64,000 nucleotides of DNA from Acidobacteriota bacterium (GCA_015486055.1 WFSJ01000059.1:26626-90625), one strand, 5' to 3'; shown: positions 23,836 to 33,346, numbered from the stretch's first letter. Made by a program: numbers and translations. The notes: a model not told the origin generated them from the letters alone.

Positions 23836-24766
23836 ATACAAAAACTTGAGGAATGCATACGGAGAGATACTCGTTGAGCTCGGGAAAAAGTACAGCGATA
23901 TGGTTGTGCTGGATGCTGACCTTGCATCTTCCACTAAAACAGCAAGATTTGCTGAAAAGTTTCCTGATAGATTTTTTAATATGGGAGTATCAGAACAGGA
24001 CCTTATGTCAACGGCAGCCGGCCTTGCAATAGGTGGAAAGAGACCAATTGCATCCACATTTGCGATTTTTGCAACTGGAAGAGCCTGGGAACAGATAAGA
24101 CAGTCCATAGCTTACGCAAAGACGAATGTGAAAATTGTTGCAACCCATGGCGGGATAACAGTGGGAGAGGATGGGGCAACTCACCAGATGCTTGAGGATT
24201 TTGCGATAATGAGAGTCCTTCCAAATATGAAGGTAATCTGTCCTGCTGATTATTACGAGGTCAAGGAGGTAGTAAAAAAGGCCTTTGAAGCAGAAGGTCC
24301 TGCCTACATAAGGCTCTCAAGGGCGAAATTCCCTGTGATATTTGACGAAAGCCATAAGTTTGAAATAGGGAAGGCACAAATTTTAAGAGAAGGAAAGGAA
24401 CTCACAGCAGTGGGAGTCGGAATAACTGTTCATGCTTTGCTCCTTGCGGCTGAAGAGCTCTGGAAGCAGGGAATTTCAATAGAGGTAATAAATTCTCCTT
24501 CAATAAAACCTCTGGATGGGAAAACAATAGAAAAATCCGCAAGAAAGACCGGGAAAGTCTTCACCGCAGAGGAACACTCTGTCCTCGGAGGACTCGGGTC
24601 CACAATATCCGAGTATCTCTCCCAGAATTACCCTGTGAAGATGAAAATTTATGGAATTCAGGACACTTTCGGAAGATCAGGGAAAGCCATGGAACTTTTA
24701 TCCTTTTATGGACTAGACTACAAAGGTATTAAAGAGGCAATTTTGAAATTCTTAAAAGACAGCTAA
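23822..24766 (+). CDS. Transketolase, C-terminal subunit
   Basis: 314 residues with the pyrimidine-binding and C-terminal domains of transketolase: 'VSEQDLMSTAAGLAIGGKRP', 'ATHGGITVGEDGATHQMLED' and 'FTAEEHSVLGGLGSTISEYL'. It pairs with the upstream N-terminal subunit. The ATG at 23822 is preferred over a TTG at 23816 because GAAGGA lies eight bases before it. The next gene, ftsE, starts right after its stop. Confidence 0.92.
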   Translation: MKEFEYKNLRNAYGEILVELGKKYSDMVVLDADLASSTKTARFAEKFPDRFFNMGVSEQDLMSTAAGLAIGGKRPIASTFAIFATGRAWEQIRQSIAYAKTNVKIVATHGGITVGEDGATHQMLEDFAIMRVLPNMKVICPADYYEVKEVVKKAFEAEGPAYIRLSRAKFPVIFDESHKFEIGKAQILREGKELTAVGVGITVHALLLAAEELWKQGISIEVINSPSIKPLDGKTIEKSARKTGKVFTAEEHSVLGGLGSTISEYLSQNYPVKMKIYGIQDTFGRSGKAMELLSFYGLDYKGIKEAILKFLKDS

Positions 24767-25426
24767 ATGCTTAAATTCCTTGGGGTGTATAAATCCTATG
24801 CTCTACCTTATTATGCTATCTCTAACATAAACTTTTCCCTGAAGAAAGGCGAGTTTCTTTTTGTTACTGGACCATCTGGAGCAGGGAAAACCACAATAAT
24901 AAAACTTATCACAAGGGAGGAAAAGAGATCTAAAGGAAAAATTCTATTTGAAGGAGTTGATATTTCAAGGATTCCAAAGAGAAAGTTACATATATACAGA
25001 AAAAGACTTGGAATAGTCTTTCAAGATTTCAGGCTGATACCTTATTTAACAGTATCTGAAAATGTCTCCCTTCCGCTTATTCTCAGGGGACATAGAAAGG
25101 AAGAGACAAAACGAATGGCGATTTCAGCCCTTGAAGAGTTGGAGATAATTCATAAAGCAAGAGAGTTACCATATTCCCTTTCTGGAGGTGAACAGCAGAG
25201 GGTTGCTATAGCAAGGGCAATTGTTGGAAATCCTGACCTCCTTTTGGCAGACGAGCCCACAGGAAACCTTGACCCAATGTTATCAAGGAAAATTATAAAA
25301 ATTTTCCAGAGAATGAACTTAAAGGGAATAACAGTTATAATCGCAACCCATGATAGTTCTCTCATAGAGGAATTCGGTGAAAAGGTTATTTATCTTTCCT
25401 ATGGGAGGGTAAAGAAAATACTATGA
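24767..25426 (+). CDS. ftsE: Cell-division ABC ATPase FtsE
   Basis: 219 residues: Walker A GPSGAGKT (35-42), 'VFQDFRLIPYLTVSENV' Q-loop region, signature 'LSGGEQQRVAIARA', Walker B 'LLLADEPTGNLDP' and H-loop 'IIATHDSSLI'. The size and the ATGA overlap with an ftsX gene identify FtsE. With FtsX it controls periplasmic or wall hydrolases at the septum. Confidence 0.93.
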   Translation: MLKFLGVYKSYALPYYAISNINFSLKKGEFLFVTGPSGAGKTTIIKLITREEKRSKGKILFEGVDISRIPKRKLHIYRKRLGIVFQDFRLIPYLTVSENVSLPLILRGHRKEETKRMAISALEELEIIHKARELPYSLSGGEQQRVAIARAIVGNPDLLLADEPTGNLDPMLSRKIIKIFQRMNLKGITVIIATHDSSLIEEFGEKVIYLSYGRVKKIL

Positions 25427-26310
25427 GGGCAATAATTTGCGGGATGAAAATTTTCTCAAGGGACATTACGAAAAACCTTTTTAATTTTCTACTTTCCCTT
25501 CTTGTAATTTCTCTATCCACGCTTTTCCTTTCATGGTTCCTCATAATGAGAAAAAACCTCTCCTTTTTTCTCGGGAAAATGGGGGAGGGAATGAGAGCAA
25601 GGGTATTTTTGAAGGAGGACATCGGGCAGGATGAGATCAAAGATATAATAAGAAGAATAGGCTTGATTCCCGAAATATCATGGACAAAACTCATAACAAA
25701 GGAAGATGCAGCCAAGGAGTTTAAGGAGCTTTTCCCTTCCTTTTCCAAGGCTCTCGAATATGATAATCCTTTCCCTCCAAACATAGTCGTAAAATTCAAG
25801 GAGGAAAAAGGCGAAGGAAAAATAAGAAAAGCCATAGGGAAAATCCGCTCAATCCAGGGAGTATCTGACATTATCTATCAGAAAGAGGTGGTGGAGAAAC
25901 TGAACAGGATAATATTCATAGGGAAATCCGTAGGCGTCTTTCTCGGCGGGCTTCTCCTTCTCGCTTCCCTCTTAATAATAGCCAATCTTGTTGGGCTCAA
26001 CATTTCGTCAAGGAAGGAAGATATTTACATCCTCAATCTTCTCGGGGCAAGCAAGGGATTTGTCTCATATCCTTTCATAATCCAGGGAGCTCTCCTCGGA
26101 CTCTTAGGAGCAGGGTTTGGAATTCTTTTCTTCAAGCTTTCCTTCCTCGCCCTAAAACTACATCCTCAAAAGATATGGGGGAACCTTTCCTTTATACTTC
26201 CAGTTACAAACTTGGACCATAGGGAGGAACTTATCCTCTTTGCGTTGAGTGGGGCGATAGGCTTCATCGCTGCTTTAATTTCTGTAAGGAGGTATAGCAT
26301 TGAGATATAA
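25423..26310 (+). CDS. ftsX: Cell-division membrane protein FtsX
   Basis: 295 residues with an N-terminal membrane segment (about 18-40), an extracytoplasmic domain (about 55-160, 'MRARVFLKEDIGQDEIKDII') and three C-terminal helices, the FtsX/MacB-like permease layout with the motif 'EDIYILNLLGASKGFVSYPF'. Its extracellular domain is expected to activate a peptidoglycan hydrolase. Overlaps ftsE by four bases and the next gene by 11. Confidence 0.92.
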   Translation: MRAIICGMKIFSRDITKNLFNFLLSLLVISLSTLFLSWFLIMRKNLSFFLGKMGEGMRARVFLKEDIGQDEIKDIIRRIGLIPEISWTKLITKEDAAKEFKELFPSFSKALEYDNPFPPNIVVKFKEEKGEGKIRKAIGKIRSIQGVSDIIYQKEVVEKLNRIIFIGKSVGVFLGGLLLLASLLIIANLVGLNISSRKEDIYILNLLGASKGFVSYPFIIQGALLGLLGAGFGILFFKLSFLALKLHPQKIWGNLSFILPVTNLDHREELILFALSGAIGFIAALISVRRYSIEI

Positions 26311-27250
26311 AGTTCTTTTGACCCATGAACTCTTCTCTGAAGTTCACAAAAAACTCAGGGAAAAATTTGAGTTGGAAATAGGTGCCGAAGGGAAAGAGGA
26401 AATTATGGGGAAAATAAGGGAAAAAGACGGCCTTCTATCTTTTCTGAGGGATCCAATAGACAAGGATGTCATAAATGCGGGAAAAAATCTGAAGATAATC
26501 GCAAATTATGCAGTTGGATATGACAATATAGATGTAAAATCCGCAAAGTCCAGAGGAATATATGTAACCAATACTCCGGAGCTTCTCACAGACGCAACGG
26601 CTGATCTAACCTGGGCATTAATCCTTGCCGTTGCAAGAAGAATCATTGAAGCTGACAAATTCGTAAGGGAAGGGGAATTTAAGGGCTGGGGGGCAAAATT
26701 GTTCTTAGGCATTGAGTTAAAAGGGAAAAAGCTCGGGATAATTGGACTTGGAAGGATCGGAAAGGCAGTTGCTAAAAGGGCAAAAGGTTTCGGGATGGAA
26801 CTCCTCTATTACAAAAGAAACAGGCTGTCCCACAAAGAAGAAACGGAACTTGGGGTGAGATTTATGGACCTTGAAGAGCTCCTTTCTGTAAGCGATATAA
26901 TCTCGGTTCACACCCCATTAACACCAGAAACAGGGAACCTTATCAACAGAGAAAGGGTTTATAAAATAAAGGAAGGAGCAATATTTATAAATACAGCAAG
27001 AGGCAACATCGTGGATGAGGATGCGCTCATTGAGAGGCTGAAAGAAGAAAGTCTTTTTGGCGCAGGATTTGATGTTTACAGAGGAGAGCCAAACATAAAC
27101 CCGAAGCTTCTTAAACTGAAAAATGTTGTTCTTCTTCCTCATATAGGAAGCGCAACAACAGAGACAAGACTTGCTATGGCAAAACTCGCAGCAGATAATA
27201 TAATTTCAGTGCTTTCAGGAAGAAAGCCTTTGACACCGGTATGGAGGTGA
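26300..27250 (+). CDS. D-2-hydroxyacid dehydrogenase (glyoxylate/hydroxypyruvate reductase-like)
   Basis: 316 residues. NAD-binding 'KLGIIGLGRIGKAVAKRAKG', followed by 'HTPLTPETGNLIN', catalytic Arg in 'INTARGNIVDEDAL', Glu in 'GFDVYRGEPNIN' and His in 'VVLLPHIGSATTETR'. It probably reduces glyoxylate or hydroxypyruvate; other 2-keto acids are possible. It starts with TTG at 26300 preceded by a strong TAAGGAGG site lying within ftsX. Confidence 0.9.
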   Translation: MRYKVLLTHELFSEVHKKLREKFELEIGAEGKEEIMGKIREKDGLLSFLRDPIDKDVINAGKNLKIIANYAVGYDNIDVKSAKSRGIYVTNTPELLTDATADLTWALILAVARRIIEADKFVREGEFKGWGAKLFLGIELKGKKLGIIGLGRIGKAVAKRAKGFGMELLYYKRNRLSHKEETELGVRFMDLEELLSVSDIISVHTPLTPETGNLINRERVYKIKEGAIFINTARGNIVDEDALIERLKEESLFGAGFDVYRGEPNINPKLLKLKNVVLLPHIGSATTETRLAMAKLAADNIISVLSGRKPLTPVWR

Positions 27251-27252
27251 GT

Positions 27253-27939
27253 ATGGAAATTAGGATCATTTTTGACAACTATCCCGCAGAAGAGGGATGG
27301 AAATGGGGTTGGGGATTTTCCGCGCTCATTGGGGATGACCTTTTATTTGATACAGGTTCTGATCCAGAGGATGAGCTAAAAAACTTGCAAAAAGTGACAG
27401 ACCCTTCAAAAATCAAGGAAATTGTGATTTCACATTCCCATTGGGACCACACTGGAGGTCTCCTTGCTCTTGTAAATAAAAGTCCCCATGTGAAAATTTA
27501 TGTCGGAGGAAGTTTCAGCGGGAAATTTGAGGAGGAGCTCAAAAGGAAAGGCGCAAATGTTGAAAGGGGAAGTGGATGGAGAAAGCTAAGGGAAAAAATA
27601 TGGATAGGACCCGAGCTTCCGGAACCTGTTCCCGAACAGTTCCTCACAATAGAAGGGAAAGATAGGGTCTTGCTAATTGGCGGATGTTCCCATCCTGGAA
27701 TAGAAAATTTCGCATTATTAACACAGGAAAAGTTTCACAAACCCCTCTATATTATGGGGGGATTTCACCTGTTTTCCTCCACGAAAGGCAGAATAAGAGA
27801 AGTAGCTGAAAAGTTGAAAAATTTAAAAGTAGAGAAAGCCTATCCCTCCCATTGCACAGGAGAAAAGGCTTACGGGATTTTCTCCGATTATTTCCAGGTA
27901 GAAAAGGCAGGAAGCGGAAAAGTTGTAAATTTCCCTTGA
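27253..27939 (+). CDS. MBL-fold metallohydrolase
   Basis: About 228 residues with a metallo-beta-lactamase fold: 'LLFDTGSDPEDELKNL', the metal motif 'VISHSHWDHTGGLLAL' (HxHxDH), a later 'GGCSHPGIENF' and 'MGGFHLF', typical of the family annotated as dihydropteridine/ribofuranosyl-aminobenzene phosphate synthase-like. Substrate unknown. The ATG at 27253 is chosen because GGAGGTG lies directly before it; that sequence forms the first codons if the ATG at 27241 were used. Confidence 0.85.
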   Translation: MEIRIIFDNYPAEEGWKWGWGFSALIGDDLLFDTGSDPEDELKNLQKVTDPSKIKEIVISHSHWDHTGGLLALVNKSPHVKIYVGGSFSGKFEEELKRKGANVERGSGWRKLREKIWIGPELPEPVPEQFLTIEGKDRVLLIGGCSHPGIENFALLTQEKFHKPLYIMGGFHLFSSTKGRIREVAEKLKNLKVEKAYPSHCTGEKAYGIFSDYFQVEKAGSGKVVNFP

Positions 27940-28307
27940 GTTCCTATGTCCTTATTATAAGATTAAGTTTCCCTGTTGAACTTAAGATAGGAGCACTTGG
28001 CGAATTTGATTTTCCTTCAGCGTATTATACTTATGCTGGGGCAGGAGGTTTATCCAGAATAAAAAGGCATTTTAGAAAAGAAAAAAAACTTCACTGGCAT
28101 ATTGATTATCTTACAGAAGCAGCAAAGCCTGTGGAAGCCTGGTTAGGTTCCCTTCCAGAGATAGAGCTTGTTAAAACCCTTGAGAAAATTCTTGACCCGT
28201 TCATAAGAGGTTTTGGAAGCTCTGACACAAGAAAATTCTCTCATCTATTTCTCGGAAAACCCCTCCCAAATTTTCTCCTCTCAGAAGGTTACAGGAGGAT
28301 AAAGTAA
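27936..28307 (+). CDS. GIY-YIG nuclease-like protein (DUF123)
   Basis: 123 residues of the DUF123 family: 'SSYVLIIRLSFPVELKIGAL', 'FPSAYYTYAGAGGLSRIKRH', 'KLHWHIDYLTEAA' and 'FGSSDTRKFSHLF'. DUF123 domains are often fused to endonuclease III and have a GIY-YIG-like fold. The likely start is the TTG at 27936 forming a TTGA overlap with the preceding stop; an earlier ATG at 27852 gives a basic, low-quality extension inside the MBL gene. Confidence 0.78.
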   Translation: MSSYVLIIRLSFPVELKIGALGEFDFPSAYYTYAGAGGLSRIKRHFRKEKKLHWHIDYLTEAAKPVEAWLGSLPEIELVKTLEKILDPFIRGFGSSDTRKFSHLFLGKPLPNFLLSEGYRRIK

Positions 28308-28319
28308 TTCTTTAAAACA

Positions 28320-29084
28320 CTATTTTATCTGGAAACTAATAGTTGAAACTAAGGAAATCATCTCGCATTTCCCCATTAGTTTTGCCTCTGGCATCTTTTT
28401 TAAATGGGCTTTTATCATCCACATTCCCCAGTGAAGAACTCTTATCATAGCTACACCTTTTGAATCTGTCTCAGTGGCAAAAGCGAAATCGTCCTTTTTA
28501 GAAAAACCCTCGTATGTTGCATAAACGGGGATGAATGGAAGGGGTTTTCCTTTAAAAAAGACTCTGACTTTCATAAAATCATTCATCTTCAATTCAGAAG
28601 GGTCTGAAAGGAGCACAATTTCCATCTTAAGCCCTATTTTTCTGTCAAATCCTATTTTATCTTTTCCCGATTTCAGGATGGCCTTGGCAAATTCCTGATA
28701 GTAATCACTTACGAGAATTCTTCCCTTCACCATATTCATTGGCCTTTTAAAGTGCTCCACTCCTTTTTCTGTAATGGCCATTGTGTAAAAGCCCGGCTCT
28801 GTGGATGCATAGGCAATGTAATAGCCCTCCCTGTTAAAGTTCAATACAGACTCCTGGAATGCTCCCTGCGGGGAAAGCTTTATCAATTTTCCAGCAGGGG
28901 AAATTACCCCGTAACTCTGAAGCTCCTTTTTATTTATAAAATCCGCCACAGGGAACCTGTGTCCCCAGCCAAGGAAAATTATAGTGCTTCCCCCTATATG
29001 GCTATAATATCCCGTTGCATTTATCCAGAGAGTATGACCCTGCATTAAACCTACTATCAAGAATGCAAATATCAACTTCTTCAT
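28320..29084 (-). CDS. Exported DUF4198 protein (NikK-like)
   Basis: 254 residues with a signal peptide (about 1-16) and 'GHTLWINATGYYSH', then 'GWGHRFPVADFINKKEL', a layout of DUF4198 periplasmic or surface proteins linked with nickel/cobalt uptake. It is a second, full-length relative of the truncated gene at 1-555. It is last in a three-gene minus-strand run behind a DUF374 gene and an NtrC-type regulator. The ATG at 29084 follows AAGGAGG. Confidence 0.8.
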   Translation of the reverse strand: MKKLIFAFLIVGLMQGHTLWINATGYYSHIGGSTIIFLGWGHRFPVADFINKKELQSYGVISPAGKLIKLSPQGAFQESVLNFNREGYYIAYASTEPGFYTMAITEKGVEHFKRPMNMVKGRILVSDYYQEFAKAILKSGKDKIGFDRKIGLKMEIVLLSDPSELKMNDFMKVRVFFKGKPLPFIPVYATYEGFSKKDDFAFATETDSKGVAMIRVLHWGMWMIKAHLKKMPEAKLMGKCEMISLVSTISFQIK

Positions 29085-29088
29085 AGTT

Positions 29089-29715
29089 TTAGCCTCCTTT
29101 TATTTCCTTTTCAACTTCTTTGTCAAGCGCGTTTAACTCCCATTCAATCTTCAACCTCCATTCCTCAAGCTCTTTTTTCTGGACGGAAGGTATAAAATAT
29201 GGGCCTTTTATTTTCATTTTTACCTTCGAGAAAGGAGGAAAAATGAGAAATTTATCCCAGGATTTAAAGTTTTTCCTTGGCTTTGAGGCATATGAACCGA
29301 TAAACAAGGGCGCTCCTGTTTTTGATGCGGCGTATACACAACCGATTTTTAATCTGTGATAGGGGCCAAGGGGCCCATCCCCTGCAAATACAACATTTTC
29401 TCCTCTCTCAATGCATTTCAAAGCCTCAAAAAGGGCAGTCCCTCCGAACCTCGTAGAAGAACCCCTTATTGGGCGATAGCCAAGTCTTTCTGCTATGCTC
29501 GCGAGCAGCTCTCCATCTCTGTGCCTGCTTATTATTGGTCTTATCCCATTGCCCCTGAAATAATAAAATGGGAAAAGCATCTTACCATGCCAAAGGCAGT
29601 AGACTGCACCCCTTTTTTTCTCTCCCAGCCCCTTTAAAATATCCATCCCCTCAACTTTAACCCTTGCAGTTAAACAGAGAACCCTGAGAATGAACGTTAA
29701 AATCCTGCCCTTCAT
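29089..29715 (-). CDS. DUF374 lysophospholipid acyltransferase-like protein
   Basis: 208 residues: 'AVYCLWHGKMLFPFYYF', 'ISRHRDGELLASIAERLGY', 'PIRGSSTRFGGTAL' and 'VVFAGDGPLGPYHRLKIG' are DUF374 motifs of the LPLAT fold (the last normally TPDGPRGP). Such proteins occur in Gram-negative bacteria and may acylate lipid A-type molecules. Membrane-associated by an N-terminal amphipathic/hydrophobic part. It overlaps the regulator gene by four bases. Confidence 0.85.
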   Translation of the reverse strand: MKGRILTFILRVLCLTARVKVEGMDILKGLGEKKRGAVYCLWHGKMLFPFYYFRGNGIRPIISRHRDGELLASIAERLGYRPIRGSSTRFGGTALFEALKCIERGENVVFAGDGPLGPYHRLKIGCVYAASKTGAPLFIGSYASKPRKNFKSWDKFLIFPPFSKVKMKIKGPYFIPSVQKKELEEWRLKIEWELNALDKEVEKEIKGG

Positions 29716-31043
29716 CTTAAATTGTATTTCTTTAGCTTTGCATATAAGGTCTTTGGGGAAATTCCAAGTAGTGAAGCCGCTTTACTTATATCTCCATCGG
29801 TCTCCTTCATTGCTGAGGTTAATTTCTCCTTCTCAGCCCAGTTCTTAGCCTTTTCAATAGCTTCCTCTAAGGTTCCTGAAATGTCAAGAAATCCCTTTAC
29901 ACTTTCCCGAAGGACAATATCTTTTGCTGAAATTCTTCCCTTATCTGAAAGGACAAAGGCTCGCTCCATAACATTTTTGAGTTCCCTTACATTTCCTTTC
30001 CATGAGTAGGAAATGAGTTTTTTTCTTGCTTTATCCGTTATCTCAGGGACTCTTATCCCTTGGGACTTGGCTATCTCTCTCAAAAAATGAACTGCCAGCG
30101 GGATTATGTCCTGCTTCCTTGCCCTGAGTGGGGGTATCTCTATTGGGAAAACCGAGATCCTGTAATAAAGGTCCTCCCTGAATTTTCCCTCTTCAACAAG
30201 CTTGTTTAAATCCCTATTTGTTGCAAAAATTAACCTTACATCAACCTCTATCTCCCTTGCGCCTCCAAGCCTTTCAAGCTTCTTCTCCTCTATAACCCTG
30301 AGAAGCTTAGCCTGAAGGGAAGGGCTCATTTCAGAGATCTCGTCAAGAAAAAGAGTCCCTCCCCTTGCGAGTTCAATCCTTCCTATCTTGGTTGTATAAG
30401 CTCCTGTAAAGGCTCCCTTCTCATATCCGAAAAGCTCTGACTCAAGAAGGGTTTCTGGAATCGAGGCACAATTTATAGGGACAAAGGACCTTTTCTTTCT
30501 ACTGCTAAGAGCATGAATGGCCTTTGCGAAGACTTCCTTTCCGCTTCCTGTCTCTCCCAAAAGAAGAACATTTATCTCAGAAGACGCAGCCCTTTTTGCC
30601 TCCCCAAGAGCAGAAACGAAAGCAGGGGAGCTCCCTACAACCTCAACTTCCCCTTCAATTTCCTCAAGGACTGAGAGTCCTAATCTATTTTGCTTTTCTT
30701 CCGAGGCTCTTTTTATAAGTATTTCAAGATGCTCCGGATCAACGGGTTTCTGAAGGAAATTGTAAGCTCCCTTCTTGATTGCATCTACCGCCATAGATAT
30801 TGTTCCGTAAGCCGTTATCACTATGAGGGGAGTATCCTCCTCAACAGCTTCTTCAAGAAGTGCTAAGCCCTCACCATCTGGAAGTTTTATATCAGAAACG
30901 ACCACATCAAAGCTTTCCATTTTCAACCTTTCTCTCCCATTCTTGAGGGTGAAGGCCTGCTCAATTTTTATACCCTTAGCGAAAAGAAAATCCTTGAGTA
31001 CAGAGGAAAGTTTTCTATTGTCCTCAACTAAAAGAACCTTCAT
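29712..31043 (-). CDS. Sigma-54-dependent response regulator, NtrC family
   Basis: 443 residues: receiver domain with phospho-Asp in 'DVVVSDIKLPDGEG', AAA+ domain with 'GETGSGKEVFAKAIHALS', intact 'KGAFTGAYTTKIG', Walker B 'GGTLFLDEISEM', arginine-finger region 'FREDLYYRISVFPIEIPPLR', and a Fis-type helix-turn-helix 'ISKAASLLGISPKTLYAKLK'. No histidine kinase is adjacent, so it is an orphan in this window. TATAAT (31055-31050) lies six bases before the ATG at 31043 and three before the ATG at 31046; 31043 fits the leaderless pattern. Confidence 0.93.
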   Translation of the reverse strand: MKVLLVEDNRKLSSVLKDFLFAKGIKIEQAFTLKNGRERLKMESFDVVVSDIKLPDGEGLALLEEAVEEDTPLIVITAYGTISMAVDAIKKGAYNFLQKPVDPEHLEILIKRASEEKQNRLGLSVLEEIEGEVEVVGSSPAFVSALGEAKRAASSEINVLLLGETGSGKEVFAKAIHALSSRKKRSFVPINCASIPETLLESELFGYEKGAFTGAYTTKIGRIELARGGTLFLDEISEMSPSLQAKLLRVIEEKKLERLGGAREIEVDVRLIFATNRDLNKLVEEGKFREDLYYRISVFPIEIPPLRARKQDIIPLAVHFLREIAKSQGIRVPEITDKARKKLISYSWKGNVRELKNVMERAFVLSDKGRISAKDIVLRESVKGFLDISGTLEEAIEKAKNWAEKEKLTSAMKETDGDISKAASLLGISPKTLYAKLKKYNLR

Positions 31044-31097
31044 CATTAAATTATATCTTAGTGCTGCGCAATTTTCCCTAAATGTTATGGGCTTAGC

Positions 31098-31126
31098 TTG
31101 ACTTTGATCTTATTTTATGATAAGTT
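31098..31126 (+). promoter_or_regulatory. Possible promoter of the rplU operon
   Basis: TTGACT (31098-31103), 17 bases, TAAGTT (31121-31126). A short leader follows with AAGGAG (31143-31148) before the rplU ATG at 31156. The -10 is weak. Confidence 0.4.
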
Positions 31127-31155
31127 TCTTCAGTAAAAAACTAAGGAGTACAAAA

Positions 31156-31467
31156 ATGTTTGCCGTGATAGAAACAGGTGGAAAGCAATACATAGTAAAA
31201 GAAGGCCAGAGAATTGAGGTTGAGAAAATTGATGTTGATGAAGGAAAGACTGTAGAAATAAAGGAGGTTCTCTTTATTGGAGAAGATGGAAAGGTTGTGG
31301 TAGGCCAGCCTAAAGTAAAAAATGCGAAGGTCAAGGCCAGGGTTTTAACCCATAAAAGGGGGGAAAAGATCGTGGCCTTCAAGAAGAAGGCAAAAACAGG
31401 ATATAAGAAAAAAATAGGGCACAGGCAGTATCTTACAGTGCTCAAAATAGAGAAAATTGTAGCGTAG
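31156..31467 (+). CDS. rplU: 50S ribosomal protein L21
   Basis: 103 residues from '[20 protein letters not shown]' with the C-terminal '[18 protein letters not shown]' typical of L21. The ATG at 31156 follows AAGGAG; an upstream in-frame ATG at 31117 precedes the ribosome site and is rejected. First gene of the conserved rplU-rpmA-obg order. Confidence 0.97.
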   Translation: MFAVIETGGKQYIVKEGQRIEVEKIDVDEGKTVEIKEVLFIGEDGKVVVGQPKVKNAKVKARVLTHKRGEKIVAFKKKAKTGYKKKIGHRQYLTVLKIEKIVA

Positions 31468-31475
31468 GGGGAGAA

Positions 31476-31727
31476 ATGGCTCACAAGAAATCTGGTGGCT
31501 CTGCAAAGAATGGAAGAGATTCGAAATCAAAAAGGCTCGGAATAAAAAGGTTCTCTGGCCAGCGCATAAAAGCAGGTTCCATAATTGTACGGCAGAGGGG
31601 GACCAAATTTAAGCCCGGAAAGAACGTAGGATTGGGAAGTGATTATACAATATTTGCCCTCAAGGATGGTGTGGTTTCCTTCAGGCATTCTGCAGGAAGG
31701 GTATTCGTTGATATCATGCCTTCCTGA
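31476..31727 (+). CDS. rpmA: 50S ribosomal protein L27
   Basis: 83 residues starting '[20 protein letters not shown]' with no cleavable Firmicutes-type N-terminal extension, so the N-terminus reaching the peptidyl-transferase centre is exposed directly. '[20 protein letters not shown]' is diagnostic. Eight bases after rplU. Confidence 0.98.
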   Translation: MAHKKSGGSAKNGRDSKSKRLGIKRFSGQRIKAGSIIVRQRGTKFKPGKNVGLGSDYTIFALKDGVVSFRHSAGRVFVDIMPS

Positions 31728-31733
31728 GCCTTA

Positions 31734-32729
31734 ATGTTTGTAGACAAAGTAAAAATAAGGCTTGTTGCTGGAAATGGAGGAAACGGTTGTGCAAGCTTTA
31801 GAAGGGAAAAATTTGTCCCTAAAGGTGGCCCTGACGGCGGCGATGGGGGAAATGGAGGCTCAATTTATTTGGTAGCAGATAGGGGAATGAACTCTCTCAT
31901 AAATTACAGATATAATCCATATTTCAGAGCTCAGGACGGTGCACATGGGAGGGGCAAAAAAATGCATGGTAAAAATGGGGAGGATCTCTATCTCAAGGTC
32001 CCGGTTGGAACAATAGTAAAGGACGTTGATACAGGGGAGGTCCTGTTTGATTTTACAGAACACGGACAGGAGTTTAGGGCAGTCAAAGGGGGGAGGGGAG
32101 GAAGGGGAAACGTTCAGTTCGCAACCCCAACAAACAGGGCACCAAGACTTGCGGAAAACGGCGAACAAGGCGAGGAAAAATTTCTGCTACTTGAGGTTAA
32201 AATTATGGCTGATGTTGGTATCGTTGGCCTTCCGAATGCCGGCAAGTCCTCCCTTCTAAGGAAAGCCTCAGCAGCAAGACCAAGGGTTGAGCCTTGGCCT
32301 TTTACAACAATCTCCCCCCATGTGGGAGTCGTGAGATTAGGTGAGGAAAGCTCATTTATAATGGCAGATATCCCTGGACTCACAGAGAACGCACATAAAG
32401 GGGTAGGATTAGGCATAAGGTTTCTCAAACACATAGAGAGAACTAAGATAATCCTTCTTTTAATTGATATTTCTCCATCGGCCCCTTCACCTTTAAATCA
32501 AATAGAAATTCTTTTAAATGAAATCGTAAGCTATAGCAAAGAGTTGCGGAAAAAAATAAGGGCTGTTGCAGTAAACAAAATTGACCTTATACCCGAGGAA
32601 AAAAGGAATTTTTCGTATATAATAAAGAAAGCCGATGAACTGGGTTGGTTTTTCTTCAAAATTTCAGCTCTTTCAGGGGAAGGGGTTGATAAATTGGTAA
32701 AGGAGCTTTATTCTTTGCTCAAAGAATGA
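31734..32729 (+). CDS. obg: Obg-family GTPase
   Basis: 331 residues: glycine-rich Obg fold (1-158, 'GPDGGDGGNGGSIYLVAD'), then a G domain with G1 'GLPNAGKSSLL', G2/G3 'PFTTISPHVGVV' and 'MADIPGLTENAHKG', G4 'VNKIDLIPE', G5 'SALSGEG'. It lacks the C-terminal OCT domain of many Obg proteins. Acts in 50S assembly and stress control. Overlaps nadD by four bases. Confidence 0.96.
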   Translation: MFVDKVKIRLVAGNGGNGCASFRREKFVPKGGPDGGDGGNGGSIYLVADRGMNSLINYRYNPYFRAQDGAHGRGKKMHGKNGEDLYLKVPVGTIVKDVDTGEVLFDFTEHGQEFRAVKGGRGGRGNVQFATPTNRAPRLAENGEQGEEKFLLLEVKIMADVGIVGLPNAGKSSLLRKASAARPRVEPWPFTTISPHVGVVRLGEESSFIMADIPGLTENAHKGVGLGIRFLKHIERTKIILLLIDISPSAPSPLNQIEILLNEIVSYSKELRKKIRAVAVNKIDLIPEEKRNFSYIIKKADELGWFFFKISALSGEGVDKLVKELYSLLKE

Positions 32730-33346
32730 GAATAGGGATTTTTGGAGGAACCTTTGACCCGCCCCACTTGGGACATCTAAGGGCAGCCGAGCTCGCAAGA
32801 GAGTCCTTTAGTTTAAATGAGGTATGGCTTATGGTATCCAATAAACCTCCTCATAAAATCGGAAAACCAATAATTCCTGTGGGTAAGAGGCTTAAGATGG
32901 CAGAGATAGCTTCATTGGATAATCCTTACATAAAGGTCTCGGATTTTGAAATAAAAAATGGCTTGAGCTATACTATAGATACTTTAAGGGAACTAAAAAA
33001 ACATTACCTCCATGATTTTTTCCTTATTATAGGAGAGGATAGTTTCATTGAGCTTCCAACATGGAAAAATTATAAAGGCCTCTTAAGAGAGACAGAGATA
33101 ATAGTAATAAAGAGAAAATGGAGGGAGGAAAAAATCCCTGAGTGGTTCCTGAAAACAGGAATGGAAGTTTCTGTATTAAAAGAGGGGGAAAAAGCCTCTG
33201 AGGGTAGAATATTTTTTATCTCTTGTGCTACCCTTCCGATATCCTCTTCAATGGTGAGAGAAAAGGTAAAAAGAGGGCTTTCCATAAAGTATCTTGTTCC
33301 CCAGAAGATAATAGAATATATCGAGAAGGAGGGGCTTTATAAATGA
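32726..33346 (+). CDS. nadD: Nicotinate-nucleotide adenylyltransferase
   Basis: 206 residues: 'GIFGGTFDPPHLGHLRAAEL' with the nucleotidyltransferase HxGH site, 'FFLIIGEDSFIELPTWKNYK' and the C-terminal 'LPISSSMVREKVKRGLSIKY'. It makes nicotinate adenine dinucleotide in NAD synthesis; nadK is at the end of the operon region at 55301. Coupled by ATGA overlap with obg and with rsfS. Confidence 0.95.
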   Translation: MRIGIFGGTFDPPHLGHLRAAELARESFSLNEVWLMVSNKPPHKIGKPIIPVGKRLKMAEIASLDNPYIKVSDFEIKNGLSYTIDTLRELKKHYLHDFFLIIGEDSFIELPTWKNYKGLLRETEIIVIKRKWREEKIPEWFLKTGMEVSVLKEGEKASEGRIFFISCATLPISSSMVREKVKRGLSIKYLVPQKIIEYIEKEGLYK